A DNA stretch of 64,000 nucleotides. It comes from Bryoerythrophyllum caledonicum (taxonomy: Eukaryota > Streptophyta > Bryopsida > Pottiales > Pottiaceae). The stretch spans positions 23,074,462 through 23,138,461 of the forward strand of contig OZ020517.1 in assembly GCA_963971425.1 (NCBI GenBank), in the 5' to 3' direction. Below are positions 32,217 to 44,489 of this stretch, one piece after another. Numbering within the stretch: the stretch's first letter is position 1; each line of letters starts with the position of its first letter. The notes below the pieces were generated by a model, which was not told the DNA's origin, searched no databases, and saw only the letters and a program-made list of their open reading frames with translations. The position numbers and the translations under genes were made by a program.

Positions 32217-34530
32217 AGGGGCTCGAGGGCCGGGGCATGGAGCATTGATGTTCAAGATATGCTTCACACCTCAAACAATCTCTTCCAACTTAGATCGTGT
32301 CCAGAAGATTATCCAACTTTTGTACCGAGGGGACGATCGAAACTGAACACCGCCGCTGTCGTAATATTGCGACAAGGTGCATGCTGGCATTGCCACTCAA
32401 TTCTTGTCGTATCGACAATTGCATATTCATACGGTGAGTATTTCACATTCAGTGCTGCTTCGGACAAGGTTCTAGTTGTCAAGATTCTAACTGTAGCTTC
32501 GAGTCGCGGCATAAAGAATTGTAGTACCTGCTCAATTTCTCAGGTTTGGTCAATGGGGTTTGGCTGGTGAGAAATCAACACGGTCACCATGGCAAACAGA
32601 GCCCAGGTGTTGATAAGTTCAGAGTTCAGTCTAAGTTCTATGATGCTAGAACGGTGTTGAAAGGCTCAGCTCATTTCAAAGTCAATCCGTGTCACTCAAT
32701 CTAGTGTGCGGTGTCGAAGTTGTCAATCCCATGTCGTAGAGGTGATCGGAATGTTTCTCCGCATGATTATTAGGTGCTCGCTCGATGGCATACTTCACTA
32801 GGATCAAGACCATGTTCGAATCAAAGGCTGAGTTTTCATCTGCCACTCCATCTGCCATTGGCTCTGCTCTTTTATATGGTAAATTTTGGTCAAACGATTG
32901 AGTTATTTGTGAATTCAGGCAAGGATACCAATAGTTTGACCTTTTTTATCATTTAAATGATTTAAATGAGCCCCATATAGCTCCAGATTTCTGTAAGCAG
33001 TTCAAACAGAAGGCAACTAATTTTACCTTATACCTAACTTTAGAGATCACCAAGATCTTCCACATCGCTATGGAGAGTATATAAAGCGTAATATTGAAAT
33101 GAAAGAAGGGGTGTCTTATTTGAGTTTTCCTAAAAGTCACCAAAATACACTAGATAGGTACCCCGAATCTTAGGGTCTTATGTTAGTAACCGGGACCACA
33201 TGCACATGGTGTCTTGCCTTGGGAAAGGTTTGGGGGAACTATTGGTCAACCCTGTGAGAACTTAGGGTACTATGGGGGAGCTTTAGCTTGCATGGGGTAG
33301 GGCCCAAGAACATTGATTGCAAAGCATTTCATTGGTGCAGAAAAAGACTAAATGAAATTTCCTCAGGCTCTCTTTCTTTCCGTGTATACATCTCATACTC
33401 TCTGGCACCATATTCCTCCTGACTTGCCCATTCGGGAAGCACTTTCAGGAAAACTCTATTGAGAGTTCAGATATGTGAAGTCTGGTGTGTGCTTTAACAG
33501 TCAAATTAGCAATTGGGGGTCCATCCCACGTTTGTGAATTTGCACGTAGTACAACGTTCATCAGCTTTTGATATCAGTCCTGGCTTCCTTCACATGAAAT
33601 TTCTTTAGAAGAGTGTGAGACGCCAGTTTGATGCAATATAATTGCACACTGTAACGTCTTGACGTGCGCTCTTTATTCAACCATCAGGGTGGAGCAGTTC
33701 TTTGGAGCTAACAAAAGCATGCAAGGACCGAGTGCAAGAGATGCTCACGCCAAATGTGGATGGTTCTATGTCGCGCTTGAGAGTCAACTACCAGCAGTGC
33801 AAATATCTAGCTGAAATACTGAAGTTGGCTTTTCAAGAGGCACAAATTTTCCTAAGCCATCACCAGGGAAGTTCAATTTCACAGGGAGGAAAAGACGAAT
33901 TGTCTAAATGATTTCAAGCTGCTTCATATTATTGTCTGTGCAGTAGAAAACTTCATCCGAAACTGTTGCAAAGATACATGGGTTGCAGCCGCCCTCTTGA
34001 TGCCGAGTATGTCACAGGATAATTTGTCGATAAGTTTTGATCTGGCGTTGCTAGTATACTTGTTTTCTGGAAATTACATGATTGAAGTTGAGAGTGTTTA
34101 CAGAGTTTAGGCTTCCACAGTGAAAAAGAAAGCAGCAAGTGATAGAGATTTGTTATCAAGCAATGTGAAGGCACTGCTGCGGACAGAGGAGAAAACTAGC
34201 TCAGAGTATCGGGTGGCAGAATTTCTATTGGAAAGTCTTGAAACCCCAGGAGCAGATCGCACAGACATTGAGAGCTTGACAGAAGAGAAATGTTTGGGAA
34301 GAGGTGGCTATGCTGCTCTGTACAAATCAATGTGGCTGGGAATTGATGTTGTTGTGAAGACGTTTTCATTGTCCAAGTTCCCCAGCCTTTCAGACAGAGG
34401 TTTCAATCGTGGGAGGCTTATCCCATCCCAACCTCGCATCCATGTTTTGTTATGCAGAAGATGATCGGGAGTGTTCCATAGAGATGGAACTGGTTGATTG
34501 TGATCTTTCTGAAATGATACGGAACATCAT
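32217..34530 (+). repeat. Segmental duplication block A (paralogue of 57430-59958)
   Basis: Collinear with 57430-59958. Shared items, in order, are the gggctcgagggccgggg / gggcgcgagggccgggc segment, gttctagttgtcaagattct, ataaagaattgtagtacctg, gctcgct(c/t)gatggc, the cagtttgatgca region, and the whole kinase N-terminus up to gattgtgatctttc. Divergence is moderate with many indels. Confidence 0.8.
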
Positions 34531-35150
34531 GAGGGATAAGTCTAGGAAACTTTGTTATCCCTTCAGCATAATATTAAGCGGTAGACATCATGTTTCAAGT
34601 TGGCAAAGGCGTAGAGTACTTGCATGAAATGAAGATTGTTCATCGGGATTTGAAAGCAGCGAACATCCTTGTGAAGCAACTTGGGAATTGGAGAGATGGT
34701 GAAAGCAAGAGTATATTGGTCAAAGTGGCAGATTTTGGAATGTCGAGAACAAAAGAAAAGAACATGACTTGTAGCATGCAGGGTTTTAACACGGGTACAG
34801 CACGGTGGATGGCTCCAGAGGTGATACGAATGAGACCTGATGATGGGTAAGAAGAGGATTCCAATGACACCAAAGTCTTGAAGTATCCTCATCGAAGTGA
34901 CGTGTATTGCTATGGCATGGTGTGTTATGAGATTTTAACTGGGAGACAGCCATACTTTGAAGTTCAATATCCATCTGAAGGTAAAGGTGAAGATATTGAG
35001 TGGTGATCGTCCTGATTTACCTGAACATTGTTTCGCCGAATTAAAGAATTTGATCAAGAGGTGTTGGCGCCAAGACCCAAGCAAACGGCCCTGCTTTGAC
35101 GAGATTTGTGCAAAGTTGAGAAGTTTTAGATTTCAACTTTTATTACAAGG
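33690..35150 (+). pseudogene. TKL-type protein kinase, copy A (frameshifted)
   Basis: The N-terminal helical region reads ELTKACKDRVQEMLTPNVDG, LRVNYQQCKYLAEILKLAFQ and, in a shifted frame, CCKDTWVAAALLMPSMSQ. The kinase domain follows: glycine loop CLGRGGYAALYKSMWLG, VVVKTF with the lysine, EVSIVGGLSHPNLASMFC in another frame, HRDLKAANIL, KVADFGMSRT, TGTARWMAPEVI, SDVYCYGMVCYEILTGRQPY and GDRPDLPEHCF to the end. Catalytic Lys, HRD and DFG residues are all present, but the gene needs at least three frame changes and has stops at about 33911, 34108 and 34850. It resembles cytoplasmic TKL kinases with an N-terminal helical module known from mosses. Confidence 0.8.
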
Positions 35151-35218
35151 TAAGCCTCTCTGTCTATTCATGTTCTCTGAGTTACTGGACGTAGACATTG
35201 AAGATTGGATATTTAGCA

Positions 35219-35914
35219 GGAAGAGCTAAGCATTCTGGAAACCACAGGTACGCAGCAAAGGATTGGTCCTCAACGATCAATCAAATTGCACTGTGAAGCG
35301 AGGATCGTGGTGGGGTTGGATTTTGGGACGACGTTTTCCGGGTATGCATACGCGCATAAGACGAAGCCCAAGAAAATTCTCACGTCCTATGATTGGCCGC
35401 GGCTGCGGGGAGCGAATCCCGATTGCAAGACGCTGACGGCTATCTACTACGAGCCGGGAGATGCGACGTCCGCCAAGGTGAAGTCGTGGGGTAATCTGGC
35501 GCTGGACGATTACACCAAGGACATCAATAGTATCCAGAGGTTGAGAGCAAGGTCGGCAAAGGATCTGCCCGAGATTGGGACGTATTTGGTGCGCTTCAAG
35601 CTCCATCTGGCGAGCAAGGATGCAGGGGAGTCGTCCGTGGCGAAGCTGCCCAAGGGGAAGATGAACTGGAGCTGACACATTCACATATCAAGGCCATTTC
35701 TGACCCTGTTGTGGAGCAGATCCTTGCCCTCATCGACGACCAGATCAAGAGAACAGAAAATGTCAAGGTGATTTTCATGGTGGGTGGGTTTGCCGGCTCG
35801 CCTTGTCTGCCGACCAGAATCAAGGAGAGGTTTCTGGGGACCGTGGAGAAGGTGATGAGTCCTATGCAACCTGGAAGCACTGTGATGCTTGCACTTAACC
35901 CTGCTGGTGTATGA
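35219..35914 (+). pseudogene. HSPA12-like Hsp70, internally deleted
   Basis: The frame opens exactly at a splice acceptor (tttagcag, 35218) and runs EELSILETTGTQQ into ARIVVGLDFGTTFSGYAYAH, the phosphate-1 loop of the Hsp70/actin ATPase fold. It continues to LHLASKDAGESSVAKLPKG. A frame change near 35660 then leads straight to SHIKAISDPVVEQILALIDD and VKVIFMVGGFAGSPCLPTRI, the adenosine-binding GGFAxSP block, ending LALNPAGV. The central part of the ATPase domain and the C-terminus are missing, so it is a remnant. HSPA12-like proteins are usually over 500 residues; this has about 230. It lies 70 bp after the kinase, on the same strand. Confidence 0.75.
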
Positions 35915-37094
35915 TGCATGCGGACATCAAGGCCATCGTAATCCTTCTGTGGGATCGATGGCGTCTCATAATAGACCTATTCTTGATCCTAGTCATGGAT
36001 CCTAGAGAAGTTCCGTCCCACAACACAACATTGGGGCTTGATTCTAACTTTTGAAGGCCAAACGTCCATTTTTGGGTCGTTTGTGCACGTTAACCTTTGT
36101 ACGGGACGCTGCAAGCCATCTCCAAGGAAAATTTGAGGAAATCTAGAGGCTGAGCAAGATGAGTATTCACCGGGTCAAGCACCACCAAAATCAATGCAAA
36201 CATTGGCAAGTTAGGGGTGTTTCTGTGAAGTGGGTTCACAATGAAATGCACCCTATGTGTAGATGTTGTTTTGTATGATCTTTTACACTAATATTATCTA
36301 CAAGGCCTTGTGAGCTCATCGGCCTTATAGGGTTAAGTTCATAAGTTTGCGCCTACCTCTATGTTTGCGATCAAAATCCAGATTAAATTTTAGAGGGACA
36401 GTACAGTGTTCAATATAAAAGTTCAGTTAATCTGTTTGAAGGTGGGTTTTTCATAACAGATGCTTCCGGATTCGTGGGTACTGTTAGAACTTTTGCTGCT
36501 GCGAGCTTGCGTATAATGTACGGCATTTCTTTGACACTGCAAGGATTTGTGCAAAATATCTGCGTATACTTACCATCTGGATACATATGTCCTGTGGACA
36601 TGATCAATATAGAAATGGAGAAGCCTTTGAGGTCGCCAATCTACAAGGGGCAGGGAAAAGTATTGGTTCCCTCGCTTGGCCAAACAAGAGATGATGAATA
36701 ATGTTGTGTTGGTTCTTTGTCTTCGTTAGTTACAGAATTGAATTTAGAAATACTCTATATTTTTTTAGTTTATTTGTTACAGATTGTGAAGGTTGTGATG
36801 CTGTGCTAATTTGTACTCTAATCTTATATTCTATGTCACAAACAAGTTGGGTAGAGGATAGTTTTCTGGATGGTCAGTGTGTGCTCGCTCCATCTTCAGT
36901 GAACTCGAAATGCATGCCAAACTGGGATTGAAAGAGCAAAATCAGCCAGAATTCCTTCGCAAAGTGGTAACCTTGGGTTCTATGAGCATGAAGGGCGAAA
37001 CATGATCCTGAGAAAAGTGTGACTGAATTCACATTTACATACCAGAAAAGGGTATCCTAAACATGCAAGCCATTGTAATGAGACTCTTAAATTT
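35915..37094. other. Intergenic DNA with repeat R2 copy 2 and a short open frame
   Basis: 36087-36345 matches repeat R2 of 12838-13440 (gcca(t/c)ctccaaggaaaat, ggccttgtgagctcat). From about 36445 to 36701 one frame is open without an ATG (GFVGTVRTFAAASLRIMYGI, LTLQGFVQNICVYLPSGYIC). It ends in TRDDE then stop and is not recognised. It could be a gene fragment. Confidence 0.4.
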
Positions 37095-37530
37095 TTAGAA
37101 TTCCGCCTTATGGTTTGATCAAGAGAAGTATGTGTGTCATTACTACATACATGTCACAAGTATCTCAAATCGGATAAATATACTTCTTCTGGGAGGCTCT
37201 CAAGGTAAGATACTTTGAAAATTTTGGGACACAGATTTTGGTAATACAGTCACATGTCTTCTGGTCCACTACAAATACCACTACAAATACTGATACAGAT
37301 TCCCAAAGACACATGTAACACTCATACTAGTTCTTTTACAACACATTGTAAATGCATAGACTCGTGAAACTCATGAAACTGGAGGTGATTTGGAAATCTC
37401 CTTAGTTGCACAACTGCTGCATGCAGTCATTGCTGTGTAAATAGTGCAATAGTTACACTGGCTGCAGCCTGCTGGCAGGCGATTGAATTATTTGTCACTC
37501 GGTTGCTGCTTGGAACCTAGGTTCTTACTA

Positions 37531-37881
37531 TGGTAAGCCCCCCTAAAACCGACAAGTGAAGGAATGTGCATATATGGAGAGAGGATATAATTATACTATT
37601 ATTTTTTAGTGATAGCCAATAGAATTACAATTCCAACCCAAGTGATTTCATATTTTTTGGATGAAAACTTAATTAATTATGAATTTTCAAACTGCGCAGC
37701 CATGTTTAGTGGGTGGTCAACAGTAGGTACCCCCCATAACCAACGACCAAAAGTAAGGGTCTTCACTAATAGCAAACCTCCATTTGGAACTAAGTTGGTA
37801 ATGGGATGGAAGAGGGATGGATATACCCCAATTTTACAGGCGATGGCTATGGGTTTTTGTTGGTTATGGGGGGGCTTACCT
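37531..37881. mobile_element. MITE family A, copy with paralogous empty site
   Basis: Ends tggtaagcccccc and ggggggcttacct are inverted repeats. The TA dinucleotide flanks both sides (37529-37530 and 37882-37883). The paralogous block at 43121-43140 reads straight through as ttacTAaattact, with a single TA, so insertion with TA duplication is directly visible. 351 bp, non-coding. Confidence 0.9.
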
Positions 37882-37898
37882 TAGATTACTTGCATTAA

Positions 37899-38123
37899 TC
37901 CCTGAACAAAAGACCAAGGACCCGGAAAGGACAAACGCATTTGAGAGGAATCTCTACTCCATTGATTAGAATCTGCCAAATGAATGTAACTGAAGGATCT
38001 TCTTCCAAACTTTTATGAGGTGATGTTGTCAATTTTTGTGGCTTTGATAATAGGAATTGAAAGGTACTTGTAGTCTGAGTGAAAAAAATTGACGTTGAGC
38101 AGACACTTGGTCCTTTAGAAGTT
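37899..38123. mobile_element. MITE family B, copy 2
   Basis: Starts cctgaacaaaagaccaag and ends cttggtcctttagaag. The body contains gaggaatctctactccattg, shared with 12501-12693 and 43150-43378. Confidence 0.7.
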
Positions 38124-38210
38124 CTGTATAACTTTGTTCCATCTTTGAACCTATTTTCACAAGGCATCGGTTAGCAACTTATGCTTACTATTGCAATTGA
38201 GTCATAGACA

Positions 38211-40960
38211 ATCAAGTACTACGCGTCAAGCTTCAAACATCAACGTGAGACGGCCTATGCTGTTGTGGACCAACTTCACCCAATTTCAAGATTCAGCAAG
38301 TTCTACATCACCCTCTTGGGTGTTGATGTTTGTGAAGTTGTTTGGTACCACATTCACGGCATGTCCAAGTCTGCATATTACAACTACAAATATGATTCCA
38401 AGATCATTTGCGTGAATGGTAGCCACGGTAACGCAGGCATTATACGGCCCAGGCCTCACACCGTTCACGCTCTTGGGACCATATCCAACATTATTAACGA
38501 CAGTGCGGACCAGATGTCAAATGACTTCCGTGTCATAGGAATGAAGAAGGTCGCAGCGTTGAAGGTGCTTCCTGCGGCAATGAATCACTTACATGACATG
38601 GCCGACTTTGTAAGTATTGTCTTTACTTCCTGCTGTCTATGCGTATTGCATGGTAATTTGTCTTCTCCTTTCCTTTCATCGAGCTCCATCGGCAGCCCGC
38701 CAACGGAGCTCATTTATTGTCTCTTGGGCATACATTCGACATCATTGTCCTTCTGTATTACTGAATGATCCTAGAAAATGTTGCATCCAGGTAATCGTCG
38801 AATGCAATGCCGAGTCGATTTTGCAATCCGCAGTGAGTAACATGAAGAAGAAGTTCTTCAGGAATGTAGAAGTTAAGTCTGTGGGCAGCAATTTCTCCAG
38901 GTGCACGGAGTGCGACTTCGTCGTTGACTTTATCACAAAATATTCTTGCAGATCAAACGAATGGCAAGGACTCATAGATGGCATGAACATGTACCTAAAC
39001 TACCAAAGAGCGTGTAGAAATGTTTACTCCGGCTAGTTTGCTCAGTCCATTCAATATCCCTCTGAGTTCCTTTGCATAATTCATGACAAGATGGATACCT
39101 CAAAGACAGCCATTCCTAGAATGCAGAGGATTACCAAGGCCACCGCAGGGCTTGGTCAGATTCTGATTTCATGTACCGGCATGCTTACTCATGGACACAA
39201 CGACGGAGCCTACTCTCATTTCTCGACGTCGTTATGGCCGCGGACTCCAATTTCACCATCTCCTCACCATGCCATTTTTTGAGAGTATTAGAGAGGCGCC
39301 ATGTGCGAGAGTCCAAGGAACTTTTCACTTGTCCACCTCAGAATCCTTTTTTTGATGCTCTTGGAAAGTCCAGATGTGGTTTCTTGATTCCCGAATCTAA
39401 AGGAGATCCGTTTCCACATGCTCCTCCCAGTAGACCACAAGTCTCGCTTCCCCAGGTGTTACTTCTCCACCTTGATAACTCCACCAAGGATAACAAGAAT
39501 CGCCTTCTTATGGCATTTTGCTCACTTTTTACAACTAAGAGAATTATCAAGGAGGTTATTGTGGGATTCTTGATTGTCCGTTACACTCATGAGGATATCG
39601 ACGCAAATTTTAGTTACCTTTCAAAACTCATCAAACGGAAGAATACTTACTGTTTGGCTGACCTCATGAAAGCCTTCATGGACTCGCAGAAGACTATCAC
39701 GTTCAATCTTGAACTTGTCCGAGAGGTGGCGGATTTTAAGAGTTACATTGTTGGCTACCATCATGACAACAGTAACGAGATTGTGGAACTTGGAAAGATG
39801 CACCTATTTAAGTTTTACGTGGAGGAAGAAGGAGATGACGATGGATGGCCAATGATGAGATACAAGAAGTGTGCGGCTGATTCATCATGGCTTCCTCAAG
39901 GTAAGCCATTCAAGGTCACCTATCATGTATGCCTCTCTCTTCGGCTTTCTCCGCCTTTGCCAATGACCTTCTCTATTGGCGGGCGGCCGATAGATCTAGA
40001 CATTTTTGCGATCGATGTGCTTAAAGTTTATATTCTCATTCTATTCATGCGGCAAACTCTCCTTGTACTCCTGTAGGTAAGTCTGTCAAGATGTGGACCG
40101 CAGATGAATACGGAAATCCACGCCTCTTGTTGAAGATTCAAAGCCAATCCCCTTTTAGCCCTTCTGGGGAGACGTTCGCGTTAACCATAATAAAAAAACC
40201 TTGAGAAGGAGGTCGCTCGAGCCATTGGAGTCAGCGAGAAACAATCGTTCATCAAGAATATGATTGCGATATATATTGAGTTCTGGAAGACCGACATGTC
40301 CTGAGATAAGAGGTATGCAGAGGATATGGCCTTGTACATTTTGTACTAGGAGCATATCCACCAACTTATTTTTAGTTCTCTGCGAGCAAACCGGGAGTCT
40401 CTCCAAGAAGAATTTTGGCCTACTTCAGATTGGATTCGCAATCATGCTCGCAGCTCTGCGTCGCCCGATGGTGTCATTGGCATTCCGAACATTATCTCTG
40501 AGGATTACTCGACGCATATCCTTTCAGTGGCCCTCAATTGAGCCGTCCGAAGCTGTCCTTCAATCCATTTCGAGATGTTTTACTTGGAAATTTTGTCCTT
40601 TGCCGTCCAAGCAACAATCATTACCTTTCCGTGTGGATGGGCCGAGTTCTACACTGCGTTAATCTAACTCCCGGAGATTGCTACGGGAATTTCAAAGCCA
40701 AATAGTGGATGCCTATGTCAAGGAAGAAGGAATCAAAGAAGGTCGTCGCAAGGAAGTGCTAGACCAGGAGATGGCAAAGAGAACCTTTTCTTTCAGAGAT
40801 ACAAAACTGCAAAATTGTTCTATACTCATACCGCTTTCTGTCCCACACTAAGAAAGGCCCTCCTAGTTCCAACCGTATTCCAACAGAGACAGCGAGCGCT
40901 GCAATTGCAACTCTAGAGGTTGGTGGCATCTCAGACAATGTGTTGCCAACCGGTGGCTTC
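38211..40960 (+). pseudogene. DUF7869-type protein gene, multi-exon, decayed
   Basis: Exon-like pieces are about 38211-38610, 38792-39898 and 40077-40960, with GT-AG introns at 38611-38791 and 39899-40076. Readable blocks are VVDQLHPISRFSKFYITLLG, CVNGSHGNAGIIRPRPHTVH, ALGTISNIINDSADQM, FSRCTECDFVVDFITKYSC, the MLTHGHNDGAYSHFST block, LHLDNSTKDNKNRLLMAFCS and RYTHEDIDANFSYLSKLI. The LDNS-x-x-DNKN and THEDID signatures are those of the plant and algal DUF7869 family. Defects are a TAG in frame after RNVYSG (39034), a one-base loss near 39230 and several stops after 40190. Function is unknown; the acidic motifs could be an RNase H-fold (DDE-like) centre, which is inference. Confidence 0.6.
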
Positions 40961-42705
40961 ATTGTTTTGTAACCAGTATTCAGCCTCCTTCTGCATATAG
41001 ACCACCCTCCACTGTCTAATGCATGTCTCTAATATTTGCATCATTTGACTGCTTCATTCTATAGAATTTTACGCTCATGATTGCAAACTTTGTGCATGAC
41101 ATCATCCTCCAGCACAATTTCTTTTACCTTATTCTCAGCAACGGTTTGTTTATTTCTTAGTCTTGAGCACTATGTCTTGGCTGTCCGCCGACTCTTGCAT
41201 TTGGATCCCTCCTACCTCATCAACGTGGTTCAATACACAACTTTTAATACTGAGATGAAGAGTCAAGTCAAGGTTGTCCGTATTAAATACACAACTTTTA
41301 ATACCGAGTCAAGGTTGTCCGTATTCAATACACAACTTTTAATACCGAGTCAAGGTTTGTGAGAATTGAAATACGGATTAACTTTGCGGGGTAAATTTTC
41401 TTTCCTTTTTTGGACTTATAGGGAAAAAATTATGGTGCTTCAAACATTAAAAACTCGACTCTTTTGGCAACTGGGCAAGGTACTATAGAGATGAATAGTG
41501 CTACTCTAGATTTGACAATTGCACTTTTTTGAAGCGGGTATTAGTGAAGGAAAGTTCTTGGCAACCTTCATTGTTTTCACTTAAAAACGCATAGAAACTG
41601 AGGATTTTAGTATTTGGAAAAATATTTGGTTCAATTGTTAGAATAAGTCATGATAATTCTTCTAACCGTTCAAATTTTAGATTTAACAATTATTTCTCTA
41701 TTCAAAAAATATAATTGCTTTTCTAAGTAAAGGCCACCTTCTATACCCCTAGTCGTTGCATGTCCATTTTTCTTATTGTAAACACCTCCATTACTTGTGA
41801 TTTTGGGCGTGCAATGACCCAACACAAGGTAAAAACATAGATCCATTGAATTTATGGAATGTGTAGTGCAAACATTTGCCATCATCTTGCATCAAAGTAT
41901 GCTGAACCTGTTCGGGCATAGTTAAAAAAACAATTTTGCACTCTTCAAATGCATAATCTTTCAATACCGAGGGTCAAACTTAACAAAAAAAAAGTGGGTG
42001 CCTTCTTGTAGTAAGGTAGAGGCACCCAATTCCAGTCACTTAAGCCAGTTTGGTACTCAAATGACATTGTATGTCAAAAACATTTATGTAGAAAGGTGCG
42101 GAATTAGGAATGAAACTCAATAAATATTTTTTCAAATTTAATCACAAAGATTTGGAATTGATATAGAATTTAAAAGCCCAAAAACCACTGGAGCCCATAA
42201 TCAAACTATAGAGTAGGTGAGATTTGGTGCCCTCCTTTGCCCAATGCCAATAAGTGAGAGTGAGTAACATAGAGAAGACATGCCATGGATAACCAACTCA
42301 TGGAGGGTACTTAATGTCGATCGGCCTTGTTCAACTTTCGAGGCAAGGCCACCAATGAGAGCTCAATTGAAGTGGAGCAACCCAAAATTGCACACTTCAT
42401 GACCCAATGCCGATACCGATTGGAGTTTTCAGATTTTGAATTATCGGTTTTGGGTCGCTTCATGCACCATTTCATGCATTTCCCATTTTCATGCACCATT
42501 CCATGCATACTCTACTGATCGGAATTGGGTGGCCGATCGGAATTGGGTGCCCGATCGGAATTGGGTGCCTCTACCTTAGTTGGATTGAAGATCTAGCGGT
42601 TGAAGATAATAAAAAATTGCTTGAATTAGTCTAATAGTATCTCATCTCAAAGTGATAGCTTTGGGGTGGTTTTGGTGAAGCACAAGGCCCGGTCCTTTAG
42701 GGGTT
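40961..42705. other. AT-rich intergenic DNA
   Basis: No gene is supported. It holds the 41-bp tandem repeat at 41230-41355 and an 18-bp repeat, gatcggaattgggtg(g/c)c(c/t), three times at 42517-42570. Confidence 0.5.
41230..41355. repeat. 41-bp tandem repeat, three copies
   Basis: Each unit contains aatacacaacttttaatac followed by gagtcaaggttgtccgt. The first unit has an extra gatgaagagtcaa insertion; the second and third are nearly identical. Confidence 0.85.
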
Positions 42706-43420
42706 AGAATTCCGCCTTATGGTTTGATCAAGAGAAGTATGTGTGTCATTACTACATACATGTCACAAGTATCTCAAATCAGACAAATATACTTCCTTTG
42801 GGAGGTTCACAAGGTAAGATACTTTGAAAATTTTGGGACACATTCCGATTTTGGTGGAATACAGTCACATGTCTTCTAGTTCACCACAGATACGGATACA
42901 AATTCCCAAAGACAAATGTAACACTCATAGTAGTTCTATGATACCACATTGTGAATTCATTGACTCATGAAACTAGTGAATTTCACTTCGAGAAACTGGA
43001 GGTGATTTGGAAATTTCCTTAGTTGCATAACTGCTGCATGCAGTCATTGCTGTGTAAATAGTTCCACTGGCTGCTGGCATGCAATTGAATTATTTGTCAC
43101 TCGGTTGGTGCTTGGAACCTAGGTTCTTACTAAATTACTAGCATTGGTCCCTGGTCAAAGGACCAAGGACCCCAAAAGGAAGAATGCATTTGAGAGGAAT
43201 CTCTACTCCATTGATTAAAAATTGCCAAATGAATGTAACTATGCGATCTTTTTCGAACTTCTATGAAATGATGTTGTAAGTTTTTGTGAATTTTAATATT
43301 AGGGATTGGAAGATAATTGTAATTTGAATGAAAAAAAAATTGTCCCCCAAACAGATACTTGGTCCTGTAGGAGTTAAGTGTAATTTTGTTCCAACATTGA
43401 ACCTATCTTCAATTGCAATT
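42706..43420. repeat. Duplicated block D, copy 2 (empty of MITE A)
   Basis: Direct paralogue of 37095-38160. It lacks the MITE A insertion; the empty target TA is at 43131-43132. It contains MITE family B copy 3. Confidence 0.85.
43150..43378. mobile_element. MITE family B, copy 3
   Basis: Left end ctggtcaaaggaccaag, right end cttggtcctgtaggag, body with gaggaatctctactccattg. Because it is shared by both D blocks, it predates their duplication. Confidence 0.7.
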
Positions 43421-43935
43421 GAATCATTGGCAATCAAGTTTTTCGGGAAGAGTCAATCTGGGATGTTTGTGGACTAAGTTTATCTAAACACATGGGCATA
43501 CTTTAGGTAGCTGAGGTAGCTAAGGTATCCACGTCAAGTAACATTTTAACCCTTGAACCCTAAATTTAATGAGTAAGGACGAAACAAAAAACTTTTACTT
43601 CTAGTTTGAACAGTAGGATCTCAATTAAGACTTAGTGAGTATTTTATAATAAAAAATCATAAAGTTTGACCGCACAGATTGTAATATTACAGTGTTTGAA
43701 GTAGTGAAAAGGGTCCATTTTCTACCCTGCGTTTAGTGGATCATCAGATTTTGACTTCACTTGATGTCAAATTTTTGTACTACATAAGGTCTAAATTCAT
43801 TAGCATCATGTTCAACATGATATTAGCTCCTAGTACTCCAATTTTAAGAGGTAGAAAAAGGATGTAGCATATTCAAAAAAATTGTGGAAGGAGTCGATGT
43901 TCAAAAACTGTCAATTTGCATTATAATTTGTTGTG

Positions 43936-44480
43936 AACTTAGTATGTTTTAGAATGAGAATCCGAATGGTCAATAAGAAGGTTTACACCACATAATGCTG
44001 TGGAAAAAATAAAAAGTAGAAAATATGATGATCTCGAAGTTTTATTTGAAAAAGAAGAATTTTTTTGGTACCTTGCCCGACAATGTGGGATAATGTGTGA
44101 AAATGTTTGACTTGGATTTAAAACCTTTTTCACTAAAGACAAGAATTTTTTTTGACAACTTGAAAGTAAATAGTATTATTAACTAGAATTGAAAATCGCA
44201 CATTCAATAGAGTGTCCTGGCAAAAGTTTTTGGAGTTGCCCGACTTGCCCGCTTTCTCCATTTGAACTTCAAAACCCTGTAACTTTTTCATAAAATGTTG
44301 GATTTAGGGAAAAAAAAAAGGTGGACTCACGGAAATCTTTTAGTAATGTCCATCTACTATAAAAATTTCAAAAAATAATGTTATAAATTGACGTAGGAGG
44401 TGCCTGCCCAAACCTTCTAGACTCCCCTGCGGGGACTCTTGGAAATTTAGGGGTTAAACGTTAGAAGGTGCCTCTGGTGG
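43936..44480. repeat. Dispersed repeat R1, copy 2 (inverted)
   Basis: Reverse-complement match to 3595-4256: gtatgttttagaatgaga, gtgtcctggcaaaagttttt, gcccgacttgcccgctttc and the closing cttctagactcccctgcggg. Confidence 0.7.
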
Positions 44481-44489
44481 CCATAGTAT

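Larger units (their letters stand above)
37095..38160. repeat. Duplicated block D, copy 1 (with MITE A insertion)
   Basis: Homologous to 42706-43420 in direct orientation: tagaattccgccttatggtt, catgtcacaagtatctcaaa, agattcccaaagacacatgt / aaattcccaaagacaaatgt, actgctgcatgcagtcattg. The two copies differ by the 351-bp MITE at 37531-37881, present only here. Confidence 0.85.

Noticed and set aside
35277..35919. Minus-strand frames over the Hsp70 remnant
   Set aside because: Shadows; the plus strand carries the Hsp70 ATPase motifs.
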